This document shows positions 32,923-42,480 of a stretch of 43,723 nt of DNA, in pieces. A program made the position numbers and the translations under genes. The DNA comes from Nostoc sp. GT001. GTDB lineage: Bacteria; Cyanobacteriota; Cyanobacteriia; Cyanobacteriales; Nostocaceae. The DNA lies in NCBI RefSeq assembly GCF_030382115.1, contig NZ_JAUDRJ010000003.1:6332110-6375832 (forward strand), written 5' to 3'. Below the pieces are notes generated by a model, which was not told the DNA's origin, ran no database searches, and saw only the letters and a program-made list of their open reading frames with translations. Each line of letters begins with the position of its first letter. The stretch's first letter is position 1.

Positions 32923-33897
32923 TTCTCAAACCTCCTTGCCTTCCCGCAAAAATAATCAAATTAATCTAGATTGTCAAAATACCTTAATTAGTCATTAACA
33001 TCTACATTATCTTCTTTTATCGCAAGAGCAAATCATTGCTTGCTAGATAATTAGCATCAGCTTAGATTATATAAGTTAATTTTGCAACAGCCTCTGTAAG
33101 TATAATTACTAAACTTAATAGAGTTCGCTTCTTTGTAGGAGCAACGATATAGTTTCCTGCACTAAAGACCCTCCTAAGAGCGTCTTCTCCTTACTACACT
33201 ACTTTCCACAATATGCGGTTGATAGCAAGCAATGAGTTCTTGCGATCGCCTACGCCACTACTCTACCTTATTGCTTCCTTATAAAATTAATACAATCAGG
33301 AGAAAAACAAAAGGTTTGATACTTCTTGGGGATTAGGGATTGGCAAAAAGAGTGCTGAGTTTTGTTTATCCTCTTGTCTCCTTCATCCCAAACACACATA
33401 TCATAAAAGAGCTTAAAAGTCTAGTCTATATGAACACACAAAAATTTTTATTACGTATTAATATCAATACGAATGCGTTAATTGACGAACGCGGCTTAAG
33501 ATAGCTTTAATATCGGATAAAATCGGCTTCTAGGCTTATATAAATGAGAGGTGGAGTGATTTTTGCATGATTTGTACTTAGATTTAGTACGATTATGAGC
33601 AAATGACACAGAATGGGATAATCACAACCTGAGAATTCCAGTTGATTCCAAAAATAGAACTCAGGAAGTTGATTATAATACATCCTGCTGCCTTCTGAGT
33701 TCTATCCTCCTACTGACTGTCTACCTTGTAGTTGATGCAGTAGATAGTACGGGGCAACTATGGTTATAGGACACTAAAATATTTTTGTGCCTCTCACCAA
33801 ATTGTACTGATGCACAAGTGCATTACCTAATCAACAATCTTTTGGTTGTAATTATCCAGATTAGAAAAACTCAACTGTCAAATTAATAGGAGTGAAA
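32923..33897. other. Long intergenic region, no gene seen
   Basis: Almost 1 kb between the divergent kinase and CAAD genes. It is AT-rich, with one GCGATCGC site near 33242 and an inverted pair GAACTCAGGAAG / CTTCTGAGTTC around 33657-33702 that could form a hairpin. A 24-codon frame from 33431 (MNTQKFLLRININTNALIDE) lacks a ribosome site and is not called. A regulatory RNA could be hidden here but I cannot demonstrate one. Confidence 0.4.
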
Positions 33898-34335
33898 ATG
33901 CCAGAACAAGAATTTACCGAAACCGCATCTAAAGAGACTACAGTGGCAGAGATCAACAGCCAAACAGGAACCATTACCAAACTTCAGCCTCCGGCACAGC
34001 CTCAAGACGAATGGGTAAAATACGGAGAGCAAATTTCTACCTTTTTAGCAACATTACCAGATTATCTGGGAAGCTTTTTTAATCAATATAAGCAACCCCT
34101 GGTAACAGTTGGTTTAATTGTAGGATCAATTGTTGCCGTTAAGGTACTCTTGGCAATATTAGATGCTTTGAATGATATCCCTTTGGTAGCACCTACTTTT
34201 GAGTTGATCGGTATTGGTTACTCTGCCTGGTTTGTTTACCGCTATTTACTCAAAGCCTCAACTAGGAAAGAGTTAACTAGTGAAATCACCACTCTTAAAT
34301 CACAAGTTGTCGGTAAACAAATTCCAGAAGCTTAA
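33898..34335 (+). CDS. CAAD-domain (CURT1-like) thylakoid membrane protein
   Basis: A 145-residue protein starting at ATG 33898, with AGGAG five bases upstream. After a polar N-terminus, residues 40-135 form the CAAD domain: an amphipathic helix (YGEQISTFLATLPDYLGSFF), two membrane helices (PLVTVGLIVGSIVAVKVLLAIL and FELIGIGYSAWFVYRYLL) and a charged C-terminal helix (RKELTSEITTLKSQV). This is the pattern of cyanobacterial CURT1-type proteins, which bend thylakoid membranes, and of the domain appended to some cyanobacterial aminoacyl-tRNA synthetases. No synthetase domain is attached. The role is inferred from the family. Confidence 0.9.
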   Translation: MPEQEFTETASKETTVAEINSQTGTITKLQPPAQPQDEWVKYGEQISTFLATLPDYLGSFFNQYKQPLVTVGLIVGSIVAVKVLLAILDALNDIPLVAPTFELIGIGYSAWFVYRYLLKASTRKELTSEITTLKSQVVGKQIPEA

Positions 34336-34583
34336 TATCTAATTATTGCTTCTCTACGTTCGCGCAGCGTGTCGTAGACAGACGCTACGCATAACTTGCT
34401 CCTGTGTAGAAGTACGCTCTAATTCCAAATCATGAAGTCTGAATGCCGAAAGTCGGCGTTCAGACTTCTCTCAAAATTCCTGACGAAATTTTTTTACAAT
34501 TTGTAATATCAAAACTACACCCATAACGCTAGTACTCGTAGAAGTTGCTTCCTACGATCCTTAATTTAATTACGAATTAGTAA
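34336..34583. other. Intergenic region with dispersed repeats
   Basis: Begins with TTCTCTACGTTCGCGCAGCG and AGACGCTACGC-type dispersed repeat text (34353-34420), then the hairpin listed separately. The last hundred bases are AT-rich; the out-of-frame tail of the SLH gene occupies 34584-34686. Confidence 0.5.
34434..34468. terminator. 16-bp-stem hairpin, possible bidirectional terminator
   Basis: GAAGTCTGAATGCCGA and TCGGCGTTCAGACTTC pair across a three-base loop with one G-T wobble. It lies between convergent genes and could end both transcripts, though no strong T run follows on either strand. Confidence 0.5.
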
Positions 34584-34686
34584 TTATTGTTGAGGCGAAC
34601 CTCCGGTGGTCAATTTAGCTTTTGGGGTCGGTATTTTTGGACTCTGTGGAAGTTCTGGAGATATTTTGGACGATGATCGCACTATA

Positions 34687-35739
34687 TTAGGAGATGTAAT
34701 TGCTTAGCAGTTTGCCCCGTTTGACTAAAGCTTGATGAATCATCGCCGCCACTTCCGCCCGACTAGCTACTTTGTTAGGATCGAGGACTTGGGGATTTGG
34801 ATAGTTAACTACTAGACCATTGGTTGTAGCAGCAGCGATTTTGCCTACAGCATAAGGCGGAATGTCTTTAGCATCTTTATAGACACTAAGAATCTGATTT
34901 GGAGAAGTGGGTGCTTTTAAATTCAGCCCACTGACAAGGGCAACTAAAACTTGTACTCGCGGAATATTTTGTTGTGGTTTAAAGGTTTTTTTCGGGTAGC
35001 CTTTGAGAAATCCTGCACTAATGGCTTGGTCAATTGCTGGAGTTGCCCAGAAGTTTGTTGGTACATCTTGAAATGCGATCGCAGTCTTAGACGGTTCTTG
35101 GTCAAAGGCTTTTTCTAGTATGGCAGCAAATTCGGCGCGATTTACAGGCTGATTTGGCCTAAAAGAATAATCAGGAAACCCTTTGAGAATCCCACGGGCA
35201 GAAAGAACGTCTATAAAACGCCGACTCCAAAAGTCATTGGGCACATCATTAAATGCAATTGGCGGCGGAATGATTGATTTTGGTTTTGCCGGAGTTACTA
35301 AAGGCAAAGCTGATGATTTGAGTGATGACTCAACTTCTGTTGGAGGAGATACAGGTGTTTGTAGTTGTGGGGATTGAGTTGGGATTACCAGAATAGATGG
35401 TAACATTGCGCGGTAAGGAGTTGCGCTGTTAGTTGGGAATGAAGGCGTAGTGGGTTCAACAACTTCCGGTGAAGAAGATGGCAAAACGTTGTCGGGGACT
35501 GCATAAGGTTTTACCTTCGCAGTAGGAGAGGGGAATACTGGATTTGGTCGAACACTAGGAGACGGAGTGGAGGAAGGTAACAGCAGCCCGTTTAAGTTCC
35601 AACTAGAGTCTCTGCGAGACAACGACCAAAAAAGAATCGCTCCGATAGTGGTGAAGGCAACCAAAATGGCTATAAATTCATCAAAGCCAAGGGCAGTTTT
35701 TTGAGATGACTCCGGTTCGGAAGGAGGTCTATTTGTCAT
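34687..35739 (-). CDS. SLH-domain envelope protein with frameshifted tail
   Basis: A 350-residue protein with one membrane segment (about 24-45, FIAILVAFTTIGAILFWSL), a proline- and serine-rich stretch of some 110 residues, and three S-layer homology repeats: NDVPNDFWSRRFIDVLSARG...NRAEFAAILEKAF, FQDVPTNFWATPAIDQAISAG and YKDAKDIPPYAVGKIAAATTNG...SRAEVAAMIHQAL. SLH repeats bind cell-wall polymers, so the protein probably ties inner membrane to peptidoglycan. The frame ends at KRGKLLSNYIS. One frame over, the DNA continues as AITSPNIV...SPELPQSPKIPTPKAKL to a stop at 34584, very like the normal proline-rich end of such proteins. A single extra base near 34703 seems to have cut off about 40 residues without harming the SLH domains. 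Confidence 0.85.
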   Translation of the reverse strand: MTNRPPSEPESSQKTALGFDEFIAILVAFTTIGAILFWSLSRRDSSWNLNGLLLPSSTPSPSVRPNPVFPSPTAKVKPYAVPDNVLPSSSPEVVEPTTPSFPTNSATPYRAMLPSILVIPTQSPQLQTPVSPPTEVESSLKSSALPLVTPAKPKSIIPPPIAFNDVPNDFWSRRFIDVLSARGILKGFPDYSFRPNQPVNRAEFAAILEKAFDQEPSKTAIAFQDVPTNFWATPAIDQAISAGFLKGYPKKTFKPQQNIPRVQVLVALVSGLNLKAPTSPNQILSVYKDAKDIPPYAVGKIAAATTNGLVVNYPNPQVLDPNKVASRAEVAAMIHQALVKRGKLLSNYIS

Positions 35740-35842
35740 CGTGATTACCCTAGTAGCAGTAAAAATTTGTGTCTAAACAAATTAAGCCACAGATGACTCT
35801 TTTACACCAGCCCTTTTTTAATTCGTAATTTGTAGTACGGTA

Positions 35843-36634
35843 TTAGATTTCTGGTTCAACGCCAAGCGATCGCAATTGAGCAGCTAGACGATCAGCTCTT
35901 TGAGATTCCTGTTCTGCTCTTTGGGATTCCTGTTCTGCTCTTTGGGATTCCTGTTCGGCTCTTTCATCTCCACTCAACAACAAATTACCTTGTAAATCCC
36001 ACCAACGCAACCAGGGTAATTCCACATTCTGATATTTTCCCTGCCATAAGCCTAATTCAACACCCAAAGCAACTATAGGATAATGTCCTCGTTCATTTGC
36101 TGGTAAAACTTGATACTGTCCCTCAATTAGATGATAAACTTCTAGGCTGGCTTTACTCGCTTCATAAATGCCGTAGAAGGCAGGACGAATCACCTGCTCA
36201 TAAATCCAAAATTTACCCTTCAAAGGAGTTTTATCTCGTTCTTCACTACCGTCCCCAGAGACAAATTCTAAGACAATCAACGGGGCAATAAACTCTCGCC
36301 ACATCACATAAGAACGTCGCGTTTGCCCATTGAGCAAAAATGGTACATTCGGTACATAAAACCAATCTGGTGCTTCCGCGCCTTTTTCAAGGGGATCGGT
36401 CAAGCGCCAGTAAATTCCTAAGTCTTGCCCTATACAGTATTCCCCTTCAGGATTTAATTGCTTGAGGATGGGTGTAATTGAGTCAGTTAGTAGAAGGCTT
36501 TGGGGATGTTCTTGCCAATTTTTGCCTCCGGCACGCTCCGCGAACACGAACGTACCATTGGACTCAGGAAGCTGGGTATGATCGGGGAAGGGGAAAGGAG
36601 CGAGAGCGTTGGGTGGATCGGTTACAGAAGTCAT
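35843..36634 (-). CDS. Uma2 (DUF820) family protein
   Basis: A 263-residue member of the Uma2 family, which has a restriction-endonuclease-like (PD-(D/E)xK) fold and is greatly expanded in cyanobacteria, with no established function. The core runs from IGQDLGIYWRLTDPLEKGAEAPDWFYV (metal-site Asp in the APDWFYV strand) to APLIVLEFVSGDGSEERD (Glu in the following strand) and KFWIYEQVIRPAFYGIYE. The C-terminus has the heptad AEQESQR three times, a 21-bp tandem repeat, then ADRLAAQLRSLGVEPEI, likely a coiled coil. Such repeat tails vary in number between paralogues. It stands alone. Confidence 0.88.
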   Translation of the reverse strand: MTSVTDPPNALAPFPFPDHTQLPESNGTFVFAERAGGKNWQEHPQSLLLTDSITPILKQLNPEGEYCIGQDLGIYWRLTDPLEKGAEAPDWFYVPNVPFLLNGQTRRSYVMWREFIAPLIVLEFVSGDGSEERDKTPLKGKFWIYEQVIRPAFYGIYEASKASLEVYHLIEGQYQVLPANERGHYPIVALGVELGLWQGKYQNVELPWLRWWDLQGNLLLSGDERAEQESQRAEQESQRAEQESQRADRLAAQLRSLGVEPEI

Positions 36635-36674
36635 AACGCTACCTTTGCACTTTTGGTAAAGGTTATTTTTAGTT

Positions 36675-36785
36675 TAGCTTGCGTAGGCGTAGCCCGCACT
36701 TCTCTACGAGACGCTGCGCGAACGGCTGCGCCCTTCTCTACGAGAGGCTGCGCCAACGGCTACGCTCAGGACAGGCTCAGTGACC
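36675..36785. repeat. Cluster of dispersed palindromic repeats
   Basis: Dense text of the family TTCTCTACGAGACGCTGCGC / TTCTCTACGAGAGGCTGCGC / GGCTACGCTCAGGACAGGCT, three units in about 110 bases, lying upstream of the Uma2 gene. It fills much of the gap 36635-36964; the remainder holds no gene. Confidence 0.8.
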
Positions 36786-36964
36786 ATCGTAGACATCGCT
36801 TTCTCAATATTCTCCACCCAGATTCTAAATTGCACGCCAATTACTTCCAGTCGCCTGAGAAAGATTTTCAGATTGACAGATCAGTAGTTTTATTAGATAC
36901 CTAAACTAAAACCGGATTTTGAGGGTGGCAGAATGTAAAATATTAACTTATTCTTTACCTGTCT

Positions 36965-38344
36965 TTGAAAAAATCAGGGTGTGTAGTGCCAGAAGAATTC
37001 AGTTGCCAAATTTCACCGCCATTTTTGTCTGAGGGTAGCGATCGCGATCTTGGTTTAGATTCAACCCTCCAAGAACTACCAATGTATAATTTCTCAGTGG
37101 AAATTAGCCACACCGGGATGGAAGTGGCTAGTTTTTTGGACAAATACCCCTTGCTACCAGGAGTAATTTTGGTAGAACAGGGAAATTTCATTGGGATGAT
37201 TTCGCGGCGGCGACTACTAGAATTTTTGATTCGTCCATTCGGACAAGAGTTATTTGTTCAGCAACCATTAGCTGTTCTCTACAGCTATGTGCGGACACCG
37301 ATGTTGCTTGTTACTGATACAACATCGATTTTAACAACAATGCAACTGAGCTTAAAGCGATCGCCAGAATTATTAGCAGAACCAATTGTAGTAGAAACCG
37401 AATCTGGTGCTTATAGATTATTAGATGTCCAAGAATTGAATATTATTTCTTGGCAAATTCGAGGAATCGACAATCTGATCCGCTATGAACGCAGTCAAGC
37501 CCAAATGATTCAAAATGATAAAATGGCAAATTTGGGGCGTTTAGTAGACGGCGTAGCCCACGAAGTTTTAGACCCAGTGGGTTTTATTTGGGGTAACATA
37601 ATCTATGTTTCAAACTACAGTCAAGATTTACTCAAACTAATCGCCGCTTACGAGCAAGAGTTACCATCAGTTTCTCCGGCCATTAATCAGATTAAAGAAG
37701 AGATTGAATTTGATTTTTTAGAACAAGATTTGTCGCGATCGCTTGCTAGTATTCGCACGGGAGCGGAAAGATTAAAAAAACTCGTTACTAGTTTGCAAAA
37801 CTTCTGTCATATTGATGAACTTTTTCCCAAGCCAGTAGATTTACACGCCTGTATAGATAGCATTATTTTATTAATTAATAGCCGTCTTCAAGGAGAAATT
37901 GAAATCGTCAAATACTACGGTCAATTACCCCCAGTGTATTGCTTTATGGGGCAATTAAACCAGGTTTTGATGAATATTTTAAGTGAAGTTGTGGATACTT
38001 TACTCAATGAAGCAGTGCGACAGCAGTTACATTTAGAAGAGACAAAGACTGTTCAAAAACCCCGAATTGAGATTACCACAGAAGTTATATCCCAAGAAGC
38101 AAGCAACCCAGATGCACCAGATTCTCGCTGGGTTTTAATTCGCATTGCTGATAATGGCTCTGGAATGTCTGAAGAATTACAACAGCAAATTATGGAGTCT
38201 TTTTCTCTGGAAACAAAGAATGGTAAAAATACTGGTTTAGCAGTAAGTTATCGAATTATCACTGTAAGACATGGCGGTAAATTAAATTTCCATTCACAGA
38301 TTGGTATAGGTACAAAATTTGAAATTTTATTACCTCTGGTGTAA
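36965..38344 (+). CDS. CBS-domain histidine-kinase-like protein with degenerate N-box
   Basis: A 459-residue soluble protein from a TTG start at 36965 (a GTG seven codons later is an alternative). Residues 30-170 look like a CBS pair (YPLLPGVILVEQGNFIGMISRRRLLEFLIRPFG; EPIVVETESGAYRLLDVQELN), a ligand-sensing module for adenosine compounds. The dimerisation helix has His199 in DGVAHEVLDPVGFIWGN. The ATPase domain keeps DNGSGM and an NTGLAVSY lid, but the N-box reads MNILSEVVDTL, with Glu341-Val342 where active kinases have Asn-Ala. Since this Asn binds magnesium, activity may be lost or changed. A Glu-rich insert precedes the last strands. No response regulator is adjacent. Confidence 0.8.
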   Translation: MKKSGCVVPEEFSCQISPPFLSEGSDRDLGLDSTLQELPMYNFSVEISHTGMEVASFLDKYPLLPGVILVEQGNFIGMISRRRLLEFLIRPFGQELFVQQPLAVLYSYVRTPMLLVTDTTSILTTMQLSLKRSPELLAEPIVVETESGAYRLLDVQELNIISWQIRGIDNLIRYERSQAQMIQNDKMANLGRLVDGVAHEVLDPVGFIWGNIIYVSNYSQDLLKLIAAYEQELPSVSPAINQIKEEIEFDFLEQDLSRSLASIRTGAERLKKLVTSLQNFCHIDELFPKPVDLHACIDSIILLINSRLQGEIEIVKYYGQLPPVYCFMGQLNQVLMNILSEVVDTLLNEAVRQQLHLEETKTVQKPRIEITTEVISQEASNPDAPDSRWVLIRIADNGSGMSEELQQQIMESFSLETKNGKNTGLAVSYRIITVRHGGKLNFHSQIGIGTKFEILLPLV

Positions 38345-38468
38345 GAAGATAGATTGAGAAAAATGATCCATATATTAACAATTTTTTCAAATAAATAATT
38401 GCTCAAATACTGATTCTGAAATCAGCATGAGATCGTGTTTAAGTTAGTCTTTGATCACTTTCGGATAC

Positions 38469-39053
38469 TTAAATGTTATTTAAGGTTTCCCACTCATCTA
38501 AAGAAACTTCAAACTCTCTCTTAACTTCTTCCATAACTAAATTTTCTGTCTCAAAATAGCCAATTTCTGAAATTTCTCCCGCTTGGGATACATCGAAACG
38601 GTAAAAGCCAGAATCGGTTGTATATTGCACAATTCTAATTTCTTTAGGTGGATCTAAATCTTTGTATATCCCATCTATACATATACGTCGATATATAGCT
38701 CCAGTAGATTTATGGTTCTGATTTAAGAAAACACGATACTTGAGTACAGGAAACCTTTGCTTAAATAATTCAAGGAGTTCAAAGAATACATCACATGCTT
38801 TTGCTTCGTCTCCAACTTCTCGGAGAATAATATTTTTCCATCCTGCTGTTGATTCGTACCATTTATAATATCGAGCTACCCAGTCGTGGAACTGACTAAA
38901 GGAAGGATTCTCTTCTTCAATTAAGATCCCATTTTCCTCCATAGCACAAAAATAGCCACCAATAAAGCCACTTAATGCAGTTAAGGAACGCTGTCCTAAA
39001 AACATTTGTGGTCTTGGTCTCATCATTTCTAAAATCTCATAAATATTTTTCAT
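38469..39053 (-). CDS. Uncharacterised protein, possibly immunity-type
   Basis: A 194-residue acidic soluble protein without membrane segments. The N-terminus MKNIYEILEMMRPRPQMFLGQRSLTALSGFIGGYFCA contains an RPxMFLG...SLxALxxFxxGY signature I associate with a family often found beside polymorphic toxins, where such proteins serve as immunity factors. The following FSQFHDWVARYYKWYESTAGWKNIIL is the other conserved part. No toxin gene is next to it, so this would be an orphan. The family link is from memory and the function is unproven. Confidence 0.6.
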   Translation of the reverse strand: MKNIYEILEMMRPRPQMFLGQRSLTALSGFIGGYFCAMEENGILIEEENPSFSQFHDWVARYYKWYESTAGWKNIILREVGDEAKACDVFFELLELFKQRFPVLKYRVFLNQNHKSTGAIYRRICIDGIYKDLDPPKEIRIVQYTTDSGFYRFDVSQAGEISEIGYFETENLVMEEVKREFEVSLDEWETLNNI

Positions 39054-39274
39054 TTATATCGCCTATTTAGAAAACAATATACTTTATTTAGTGATATTTT
39101 TCCTGCAATACAGCGCTTCTGGCTATTATGCAATACAGTTTTTCTCCTTGCCCTCTCCTATCAAAGCTTTCAGATTTGAGGATGTACCTCATAGCTGCCG
39201 GAAGTGCTGTATAGCCTCAGCCCCACTTTTAAAAAAGCAGGGCTGTTTCATTTTTTCACCTGAGTTCTTTATTA

Positions 39275-40774
39275 TTAAAATATCGTTTTTAGCAAATTTT
39301 CGCCACGTTGGTAAATCTCCCGCGCGTGATCAGTCCAAGCACCTTGTCCCCAATAACGAAAACAACTGGTTTGCAACAACAGGTTATGTAGAAGAACATT
39401 ACGATAATGAGATTGTCTGGTTACAGGTTCTCCTGAGTCAACTTGTTGTAATGGATCAAATTTTTGATGAAATAAACTACTTAATTGATACATGGGAGAC
39501 AACACATTTTCATATCCTTTTACCCAACTGATATGATTTGTCCACGAGGCTCCATCCATATGAAAATTAGAGTTTGTTTGCTTTAATTCTTGAATGGCAT
39601 TCTCTACAGCTTGCGGTTGAATATTATCTGGTGAAACTCGCTCCCAAATCTGATGTTGCCCCACTGGCTGACAAGTTGGATAATCTTCAGGTTTGCATCC
39701 AGCTGCTTCGATTAATTCTAAATATTCTGTACCACACATTCCAACTACACCTGATTTTCCTCCGCCATTATTTACCATATCCCACCAAGCTTGTTTAAAA
39801 GCGCTAGGAAATTCATTCATCATCACGCCGCCATTTTCACCATCGCCAATTTGGCTAACTATTGGTGGTACAAATACACTGCCAACTTGTTGTTTGGATA
39901 ATGTTTTCGCTTCATAATAAGGCTGCATCTGAGCAACTAATTTCGTATCCGAACCTTGGGTTTTAATTAAAGCTGTGATGCTAATTGTTTCGCCTTGAGA
40001 ATTACGGGCAATTAGACGATGTGGTAAATGTTTATAAGTGAGAGATTGGCCGGTAAGAGTTTCTACAGAATGTTCTTGAACGAGTAGCCAGCGATATCCA
40101 CATTCTTTCAGTGCTTTCACAAATTCAAAGAGAGCATCAGGGTGATTTGGTAGGTGCATTTCTGGGGGCGAAAATCCTTTGACTCGCGCTAGTGCTTCCC
40201 AGCCAAAAATTGCTGCAAAGTGATGTTGCCATGCAACGATATGTAATTTTATATCTGCTATGGGTGTGGAAGGAATAACTGCATGACCCCACATTGTACC
40301 CAGCCATTCTACATAAGGTTGGTAGGTGCGATCGCAAGTGATCCGTTTAAGGTTATCGAGAACATCACCGCGTCCCATTTGCCGCAGTCCCCACAGCAGA
40401 TTACCAGAGTAATCCAACATCACACGCGGATTGCAACCTTGACTCACAAGTTCGGGGATCAAGTCACCCATGCGACTGTAACAATAAGCAAAAGGATCTG
40501 CGTTGTGGTTATCCCCTTCATGGGGATGTTCAAACATATATTGCAGATTGCTGATGAGTGTACCGTCATTTCCAGCAGGTATAGTTGGCTGGTGCATGTG
40601 CAAAGCGATCGCAAATACAGCATTTACGTCTTCTAAGCGGATATTCGTTGTTGGTAAAAATACTGGTTGATCTTGGTTAACCACAGAGAGAACCTCTGTT
40701 TCCCAACCAGAAATATTCGGTAAGCCATCAATGATTTCGGGCAAAGGAGTCAGCGTTGTGGGAAAGGAAAGCAT
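39275..40774 (-). CDS. Glycoside hydrolase family 57 protein
   Basis: A 499-residue protein of the GH57 (alpha-amylase/branching/4-alpha-glucanotransferase) clan. The first-strand motif FAIALHMHQPTIP (HxHQP) is near residues 54-66. It is followed by EHPHEGDNHNADPFAYCYSRM, LDYSGNLLWGLRQMG, the third-strand region EWLGTMWGHAVIPSTP, and WEALARVKGFSPPEMHLP (usually carrying the nucleophile Glu in the GFSPPE motif). These features fit a glucan-acting enzyme, presumably on glycogen or related alpha-glucans in the cytoplasm; no signal peptide is seen. The substrate cannot be read from sequence alone. It is monocistronic. Confidence 0.88.
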   Translation of the reverse strand: MLSFPTTLTPLPEIIDGLPNISGWETEVLSVVNQDQPVFLPTTNIRLEDVNAVFAIALHMHQPTIPAGNDGTLISNLQYMFEHPHEGDNHNADPFAYCYSRMGDLIPELVSQGCNPRVMLDYSGNLLWGLRQMGRGDVLDNLKRITCDRTYQPYVEWLGTMWGHAVIPSTPIADIKLHIVAWQHHFAAIFGWEALARVKGFSPPEMHLPNHPDALFEFVKALKECGYRWLLVQEHSVETLTGQSLTYKHLPHRLIARNSQGETISITALIKTQGSDTKLVAQMQPYYEAKTLSKQQVGSVFVPPIVSQIGDGENGGVMMNEFPSAFKQAWWDMVNNGGGKSGVVGMCGTEYLELIEAAGCKPEDYPTCQPVGQHQIWERVSPDNIQPQAVENAIQELKQTNSNFHMDGASWTNHISWVKGYENVLSPMYQLSSLFHQKFDPLQQVDSGEPVTRQSHYRNVLLHNLLLQTSCFRYWGQGAWTDHAREIYQRGENLLKTIF

Positions 40775-41209
40775 TTCTGATTGCTCCGAAACAAGGTATG
40801 TCTAATTATGCGATCGCCCAGCAATTTCTGCTCTGCAACTTTATGTATTGATGCAAACTGCGATCGTCTTGTAATCCCACAATATCTGTGTAGTTCAACA
40901 GTTGGGATATCACATTTGTATAAAAAGTATTAAAAATATACAGTAATTCTATTTAATTTTGTTGCTAGTAGTGTACATCTGTACGCCCCTATAACCGATT
41001 CATTATGTTGCAAAGATTTTTGGAAATGGTATGATACAACTCAAAATTCAGAAATTCAGATTTCATCTGGATTTCTAGGTTTGAATCTGTTTCCCTCTTT
41101 TAAATAAGCTCTAAAATCCACAGAAACTATAAATATTAAAAATTATTATTTATCAAGATAAAATTTCCTATTTTATGCTTTACGCAAATTTAATTTTAGG
41201 AGGAGTGTC
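40775..41209. other. Intergenic region, no gene seen
   Basis: AT-rich, with two GCGATCG-type sites near 40808 and 40860 and nothing resembling a gene. It holds the divergent promoters of the GH57 gene and the ScyD/E-like gene; the latter has a strong GGAGGAG ribosome site at 41199-41205. Confidence 0.45.
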
Positions 41210-42425
41210 ATGAAACTAAAACAATTTGGAATTACATTTTTGAGTGTTTGTATTGCTGCTTTTTCGGGAATGGAAGCAGCAGAGGCGGCATCATTTTCGG
41301 TAATTGCTGATGGTCTTAATAATCCAAGGGGTTTAACTTTTGGTAATGACGGGAGTCTCTATGTCACGGAAGCAGGAACAGGTGGCAGTGGAGCTTGTGT
41401 TCCTTCACCGAGCGTTGCAAACCAATCTTTATGTTATGGCACAACTGGTGCAGTCACCAAAATTAGAAATGGTACGCAAGAACGTATACTTACAGGACTT
41501 CCTTCTTTAGCATTACCAGATGGTACTGATACTTCTGGAGCCTCAAGATATCAAATTTGATGCTACTGGCAAGCCTTATATTGCAATTGGGTATGGTTCA
41601 AATCCCACATTTCGGGCGGCATTGGGTAATACTGACTTAGGAAAAATCATCACTGCTAATTTCAATACAAATTCTTGGACTAGTGTTGCTGATTTAGCTA
41701 ATTATGAACTTGCAAATAATCCAGATAAAGGCGATGTAATTAGCAATCCTTTCTCTCTTCTTATAGATGGAAATAATATTATTACAGTTGATACTGGTGC
41801 TAATGAGTTACTCAGCGTAGGTACTGATGGCAGTAATTTAAATGCGATCGCCACAATTCCCCGACAGACATTAACTAATCCAATTTTTCCCTCTGACCCA
41901 TCATCATTGCCATTTGAAATCCAAGCAGTACCGACAAATGTCGCTAAAGGCCCAGATGGCGCTTATTATATTAGCCAATTAACTGGTTTTCCTTTTCCAG
42001 AAGGTGAAGCAAAAATCTATCGAGTTGGTGTTGATGGTCAACCAACAGTTTATACCGATGGCTTTACGCAACTTACTGATTTAGATTTTGATAATGAGGG
42101 TAATTTATATGCTTTGCAGTACGCTAATCAGTCCCTCTGGAAAGGTAATCTAGATGGTTCGGTAATTAAAATAGCAAGGGATGGGACTCGCACAACTATT
42201 CTGAGTGGCAATGGATTAGAATCTCCTACTGCTTTGACTATTGGTGCTGATAATGCTATTTACGTGACAAACCGAGGCGATCGCCCAGGACTTGGACAAG
42301 TTATCAAAATTGAGAATTCCAAGTCTGTTCCTGAATCTACTTCTACTTTCAGCTTATTAGCATTTCTTGGCACTGTGAGCCTTACTTTGTCACGCAAGGG
42401 TAAAGCCAAAGGACTGAAGATTTAG
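41210..42425 (+). pseudogene. ScyD/ScyE-family secreted beta-propeller protein, frameshifted
   Basis: Two overlapping frames encode one protein. The first (41210-41560) has a signal peptide (LKQFGITFLSVCIAAFSGMEAAEA) and the opening repeats FSVIADGLNNPRGLTFGNDGSLYVTEAG. The second continues DIKFDATGKPYIAIGYGSNP and runs to a PEP-CTERM-like tail (VPESTSTFSLLAFLGTVSLTLSRKGK). Dropping one A at 41545-41546 joins them as GAS-DIKFDATG, the expected family sequence, giving about 404 residues. The family name comes from scyD/scyE of the scytonemin cluster, but members also occur elsewhere and their role is unclear. Either a real recent frameshift or a sequencing error would explain it; the second half shows no other damage. 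Confidence 0.85.
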
Positions 42426-42480
42426 GACAAGTTTGTTCAGGAGTGTTGAGTCAGCGATCGCCCTCGGTGTCTCCCCTTCT

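Noticed and set aside
33431..33505. 24-codon frame MNTQKFLLRININTNALIDE in the long intergenic region
   Set aside because: No ribosome-binding site and no sign of coding; could be chance.
39091..39531. Plus-strand frame of 146 codons
   Set aside because: More than half lies antisense to the well-supported GH57 gene, and the rest lacks any recognisable feature.
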